DNA of 64,000 nt, from NCBI RefSeq assembly GCF_014648655.1, contig NZ_BMRN01000015.1, positions 1,273-65,272 of the forward strand, read 5' to 3'. Positions 60,955-64,000 of the stretch are shown here, piece after piece. The stretch comes from Streptomyces atratus. Its GTDB lineage: Bacteria > Actinomycetota > Actinomycetes > Streptomycetales > Streptomycetaceae. How positions within the stretch are numbered: the first letter of the stretch is position 1; each line of letters opens with the position of its first letter. The notes under the pieces were generated by a model, which had not been told where the DNA came from, made no database searches, and was given only the letters and a program-made list of their open reading frames with translations. A program made the translations under genes and the position numbers.

Positions 60955-63228
60955 TCAGGCCTCGGCGCGCAGTCCGGCCAGCAGCTGATAGACGGTTTCG
61001 GTGCCTTGCCGCAGGGCTTCGACGCCGATGTGTTCGTCGGTGCCGTGCATGCGCTTGAGCATGTCCCGGTTCACGGTGAACGGGTACATGCCGTAGACGG
61101 GCACGTTCTGTTCCCGGAACGGCACCGCGCTGGTGACCGCCTCGAACTGGCAAGCGGTGGCCCGTACTCCGGGGTGTGTCCTGCGTACGGCTGTCTGCCA
61201 GGCACGGAAGACGTCCGTGTCGTAGTCGGAATCGGGCACGGCCAGGTAGCCGCGCAGCCGGTCCAGGGCCTGTTGCTCGCTCTCGCCGGGGTTGCCGACC
61301 ACGGTCAGCGCCGCCCGGTTGCCGATCAGCGAGCGCAGTTCGGCGACGATGCGGCCGGGGTCGTCGGCCCCGGGGAGGAAGGCGGCCCGGAACTCCGCGG
61401 TCGCCGTGCCCGGCACGATGCTCGGGTAGTAGCCGGACTGCGCGGAGGTGAAGGCGAGTGTGGTGCGCAGCATCGCGTTGTGCAGCTCAGGGGTCTCGCT
61501 GAGCAGTACCACCGCTTCGCCGGCCCTGTCCCGCTGCTGTTCCGTACGGGCATTGAGCATCTCGCGCAGGGCCTCGGCGAGCGACCGGTCGGTGGTGGCC
61601 TCGGCCAGTTCGGCGAAGTACTGCCGGGACAACGCGTTGGGACGGATGTGTGCGCGCCACTGCCCGAGTTGGTCAAGCACCTCCCCCAGCCGGATCACGG
61701 CCTGTCCTGTGAATGGCTTGGACGTGTGGGTGGCGTACGAGGAGGTCTCCAGGCGCAGCAGCAGGGAGCGCTTGTCGTTGCAGGTGAGCGAGGCGATCAT
61801 GGGTGTCCTGCCGTCGCGCTGGTTGAGCACCCAGCCACCCTCGGTGATGACCGCGCCCGCGTCGACCTTGCCGGGGTGTTCCGAGAGGAACCAGCGCACC
61901 CCGTAGGGCCCCTGCTCCTCGTCGCAGTCGGACCAGAACACGATGTCGCGGTCGAAGGCCGCGCCCTCGCGGACATGGCGCAGCAGAGCGGCGACGAATG
62001 CGGCGTTGACGCCCTTCATGTCGAGCGAGCCGCGGCCGTACAGCTTGCCGTCCTCGATGTCTCCGGCGAAGGGGTCCGTCGTCCATTTGTCACCGATGGC
62101 GGGGACCACGTCGGAGTGGCCGAGCAGGACGAGTGGTTTCTTCCGGGCCGGCCCGCTGCCGGGGACACGGGCGAAGAAGTGGACGTTGCCTTCCTTGGGG
62201 GTGGGCACGATCTCGGTGCTCACCCCGGCCGCACGGAAGATTCCCTGGAGCATCTGGGCGAACGGCTGGGTGAGGGCACCGTCGCCGGGGTTGCTGGTGT
62301 TCTGGCGGATCATGGCCACGGCGAGGCCCACGGCGTCGGTGGGATCGCCCTCGAAGGAGACACCGCCCGCGGCGGTCGGCGCGGCTGCCGACGCTCCGGG
62401 TGTCGTGGCCGGGACCGCACCGAGGCCCAGCACCGCGCCCGCGACGGCCGTCGCTCCGGCGCCGAGCACGGAGCGTCGTGACGGCCGGGCCCCGGGAAGT
62501 CCGTCCAGGCAGGCGGAGATGACCGCTGCCGGGTTCTCCTGATGGGCATAGTGACCGCCCTCGACGGACAGCAGAGTGCACTCGCCACGGGTCCAGTCGA
62601 TCCAGCGCCGCACGGTCACTTCGGGCACGTGCGGGTCCTCGGTGGCCCACACCGCGCGCAACTCGACGTGCGGTACGGGACTTCGGCTGCCGTCGTAGTC
62701 CGCGGCCAACTGCAGATCGGCGATGACGGGAGGCAGCAGCACCTCCTCGAACTCGGGGTCCGCCAGCAGCTCCGGGTCGGTCAGTCCGGTCCCGGTCGCG
62801 AAGGCACGGGCGTCCTCGACGGTCACGTCGCCACCGTCGCCGTGGAAGTCACCGGGGCACTGTCCGGCCACCGCGCACAGCCGCACGACCGGCACCCCGG
62901 CGTCGAGCAGCCGGCAGCACGTCTCGTACGCAAGGAGTGCACCGAGGCTGACGCCGATCAGCACCAGTCGCCGCCCTGCCCGCAGTGCGCGTATCTCGGC
63001 CGCCACGGCATCCGCGTAGGCGGTCATGTCGGTGACGGGTTCCTCGTCGACGCGGGTACCGCGGCCCGGCGGTGTGATGAGCGCGAGTGCGGTGTCCTCG
63101 GGCAGCCGGCCCCGCCAGTTCGCGAACGTCGAACCGTGGGCACCGGTGGGTGCGAAGCAGACGGCGAGGGTGCCGGCCGCGCTGTCCGGGGGGTTTTCGC
63201 CCGGCACGCTCAACCATGGGACGTTCAT
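60955..63228 (-). CDS. Fusion: type II thioesterase - internal Tat-like signal - M20 metallopeptidase
   Basis: One continuous 757-residue frame. Residues 1-240 are a type II (GrsT-like) thioesterase: FAPTGAHGSTFANW, nucleophile GVSLGALLAYE (Ser94), acid near ATEDPHVPE, and GGHYAHQ (His226). Residues about 247-285 are a twin-arginine-type segment: PSRRSVLGAGATAVAGAVLG, then an Ala-rich cleavage-like end. Residues about 290-757 are an M20 peptidase: LLGHSDVVP (His371), GRGSLDMKG (Asp403) and DCDEEQG (Glu437/438). The ATG overlaps the NRPS stop as ATGA. I see no internal start codon just before the Arg pair. The thioesterase would edit or release NRPS intermediates; the peptidase would cut an N-acyl or peptide bond. 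Confidence 0.93.
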   Translation of the reverse strand: MNVPWLSVPGENPPDSAAGTLAVCFAPTGAHGSTFANWRGRLPEDTALALITPPGRGTRVDEEPVTDMTAYADAVAAEIRALRAGRRLVLIGVSLGALLAYETCCRLLDAGVPVVRLCAVAGQCPGDFHGDGGDVTVEDARAFATGTGLTDPELLADPEFEEVLLPPVIADLQLAADYDGSRSPVPHVELRAVWATEDPHVPEVTVRRWIDWTRGECTLLSVEGGHYAHQENPAAVISACLDGLPGARPSRRSVLGAGATAVAGAVLGLGAVPATTPGASAAAPTAAGGVSFEGDPTDAVGLAVAMIRQNTSNPGDGALTQPFAQMLQGIFRAAGVSTEIVPTPKEGNVHFFARVPGSGPARKKPLVLLGHSDVVPAIGDKWTTDPFAGDIEDGKLYGRGSLDMKGVNAAFVAALLRHVREGAAFDRDIVFWSDCDEEQGPYGVRWFLSEHPGKVDAGAVITEGGWVLNQRDGRTPMIASLTCNDKRSLLLRLETSSYATHTSKPFTGQAVIRLGEVLDQLGQWRAHIRPNALSRQYFAELAEATTDRSLAEALREMLNARTEQQRDRAGEAVVLLSETPELHNAMLRTTLAFTSAQSGYYPSIVPGTATAEFRAAFLPGADDPGRIVAELRSLIGNRAALTVVGNPGESEQQALDRLRGYLAVPDSDYDTDVFRAWQTAVRRTHPGVRATACQFEAVTSAVPFREQNVPVYGMYPFTVNRDMLKRMHGTDEHIGVEALRQGTETVYQLLAGLRAEA

Positions 63229-64000
63229 GCCTGTTCCTCCTGCTGGGTCTCGCGGCACAGTGCGGCGATCGCGGTGACGGTGGGTGCGCCGAGGATGCGG
63301 CGCAGTGGGACGCGTCGGCCTGCTGTCTTCGCAAGCCGGTTGGCGAGCCGCACGGCGAGCAGGGAGTGGCCTCCGGCGTCGAAGAAGTTCTGGTCCGCCG
63401 AGGCCGGTGGGGCACCGAGCAGTTCCTGCCAGAGGGTGGCGACAGCGGCCTCGGTGTCATCGGTCGGGGTGAATCCGGCCGTCCGCTCCTGCCCGATGCT
63501 CTCCACGAGCGTGCGCAGGGCGGTGCGGTCGAGCTTGCCGTTGGTGCTCAGCGGAAGCCTCGGGACCTGCTGAATTCGGGCAGGCAGCATGTAGTCGGGC
63601 AGCCGGTCGCGTAGATAGCCGCGCAGTGCGGCGGTGCCGCTCTCCTCGTCGGCGGTGAAACAGGCGACGGTGCGTGCTTCGCCGCCCTCGTTCTCCGCGT
63701 ACGCCCCCGCGTCGGTGATGTCCGGCGCCTTGCGCAGCGTGGCCTCGATCTCCTCCAGCTCGACGCGGTAGCCGCGTACCTTGATCTGGTTGTCTGCGCG
63801 TCCGATGATCTCCAGTACCGCGTCCGGGAGTTGGCGGCCGCGGTCTCCGGTCCGGTAGTGCAGGACTCCTGCGTCGTCCGTGGTGAAGCGGTCTTCGCCG
63901 TCGCCGCCGAGATAGCCGAGGGCGAGCGGAGGCCCGGAGACCCACACCTCACCTGTCACACCGGATGGCAGCCGTCGGCCGAGGCGGTCGCGGACCGAGA
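63225..64000 (-). CDS. NRPS, C-terminal A-PCP end (partial at right edge)
   Basis: The frame is open to the right edge, so the gene begins outside. It encodes the end of an A domain (VSGPPLALGYLGG, YRTGDRGRQ, GRADNQIKVRGYRVELEE, and STNGKLDR with the catalytic lysine) and a PCP (FFDAGGHSLLAVRLANRL). It stops in TQQEEQA with no thioesterase of its own; the TE domain is on the next, coupled protein. The substrate pocket lies outside the window. Confidence 0.95.
   Translation of the reverse strand, partial: SVRDRLGRRLPSGVTGEVWVSGPPLALGYLGGDGEDRFTTDDAGVLHYRTGDRGRQLPDAVLEIIGRADNQIKVRGYRVELEEIEATLRKAPDITDAGAYAENEGGEARTVACFTADEESGTAALRGYLRDRLPDYMLPARIQQVPRLPLSTNGKLDRTALRTLVESIGQERTAGFTPTDDTEAAVATLWQELLGAPPASADQNFFDAGGHSLLAVRLANRLAKTAGRRVPLRRILGAPTVTAIAALCRETQQEEQA

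Noticed and set aside
1..64000. CRISPR arrays, tRNA and rRNA genes
   Set aside because: I saw no spaced repeat array and no tRNA or rRNA sequence blocks on reading the window.

Overview
The window is very high-GC DNA with actinomycete gene architecture: ATGA and GTGA stop/start overlaps, GTG and TTG starts behind strong AGGAGG-type ribosome sites, MbtH, RsbU/SpoIIE-type phosphatases and a c-di-AMP riboswitch before a LysM gene. It almost certainly comes from a Streptomyces chromosome. The many gene remnants point to an accessory region or chromosome arm.

Left cluster (1-14088). A nonribosomal peptide locus enters from the left edge: a C-A-PCP-TE terminating NRPS (5' end outside the window), a NodU/TobZ-type O-carbamoyltransferase, a PCP-C-A-PCP NRPS, a free-standing A domain, an MbtH protein and an EntS-like MFS exporter, all on +. 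A [3Fe-4S] ferredoxin and a CYP lie on - just after it. A simple model is that the free A domain loads the N-terminal PCP, the two-module protein extends with a hydrophobic residue, the left-edge protein adds a last residue and releases, and the product is carbamoylated, oxidised and exported. The product is not identified.

Middle (14559-21184): an acyl-CoA ligase divergent from a TetR regulator, a frameshifted PAS remnant, a large membrane-anchored SpoIIE phosphatase with its own RsbW-like kinase domain, an internally deleted IS630-type transposase, and a histidine phosphatase.

Polycyclic tetramate macrolactam (PTM) cluster (23368-39554, all -). In transcription order these are a sterol-desaturase-type hydroxylase, one iterative PKS-NRPS (KS-AT-DH-KR-ACP-C-A-PCP-TE) whose A-domain code reads as ornithine, two CrtI-like FAD oxidoreductases, an MDR-family reductase and a P450. 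This is the ftdABCDEF (frontalamide/HSAF/ikarugamycin-type) layout. Several genes overlap and are probably translationally coupled. The terminal P450 lacks a recognisable ExxR motif. Another CYP (21990-23279) converges on the cluster end.

Right half (40180-60890): mostly housekeeping or accessory genes (Gfo/Idh/MocA oxidoreductase, class A beta-lactamase, HD hydrolase, NAD kinase, secreted phosphatase, amino-acid permease, LysM/SLT protein under a c-di-AMP riboswitch, ABC-F ATPase, DUF305 and DUF6153 proteins, alpha/beta hydrolase with MarR, glpF-glpK). They are interspersed with broken genes: MMPL, SUKH-like, an MFS/TolB chimera, a glycoside-hydrolase tail, and a P-type ATPase and ArsR that have both lost their 5' ends.

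Right edge (60955-64000, -): the 3' end of another NRPS (A-PCP) coupled by ATGA to an unusual single protein: a type II thioesterase joined through an internal twin-arginine signal-like segment to an M20 metallopeptidase. This is the most novel feature I see.
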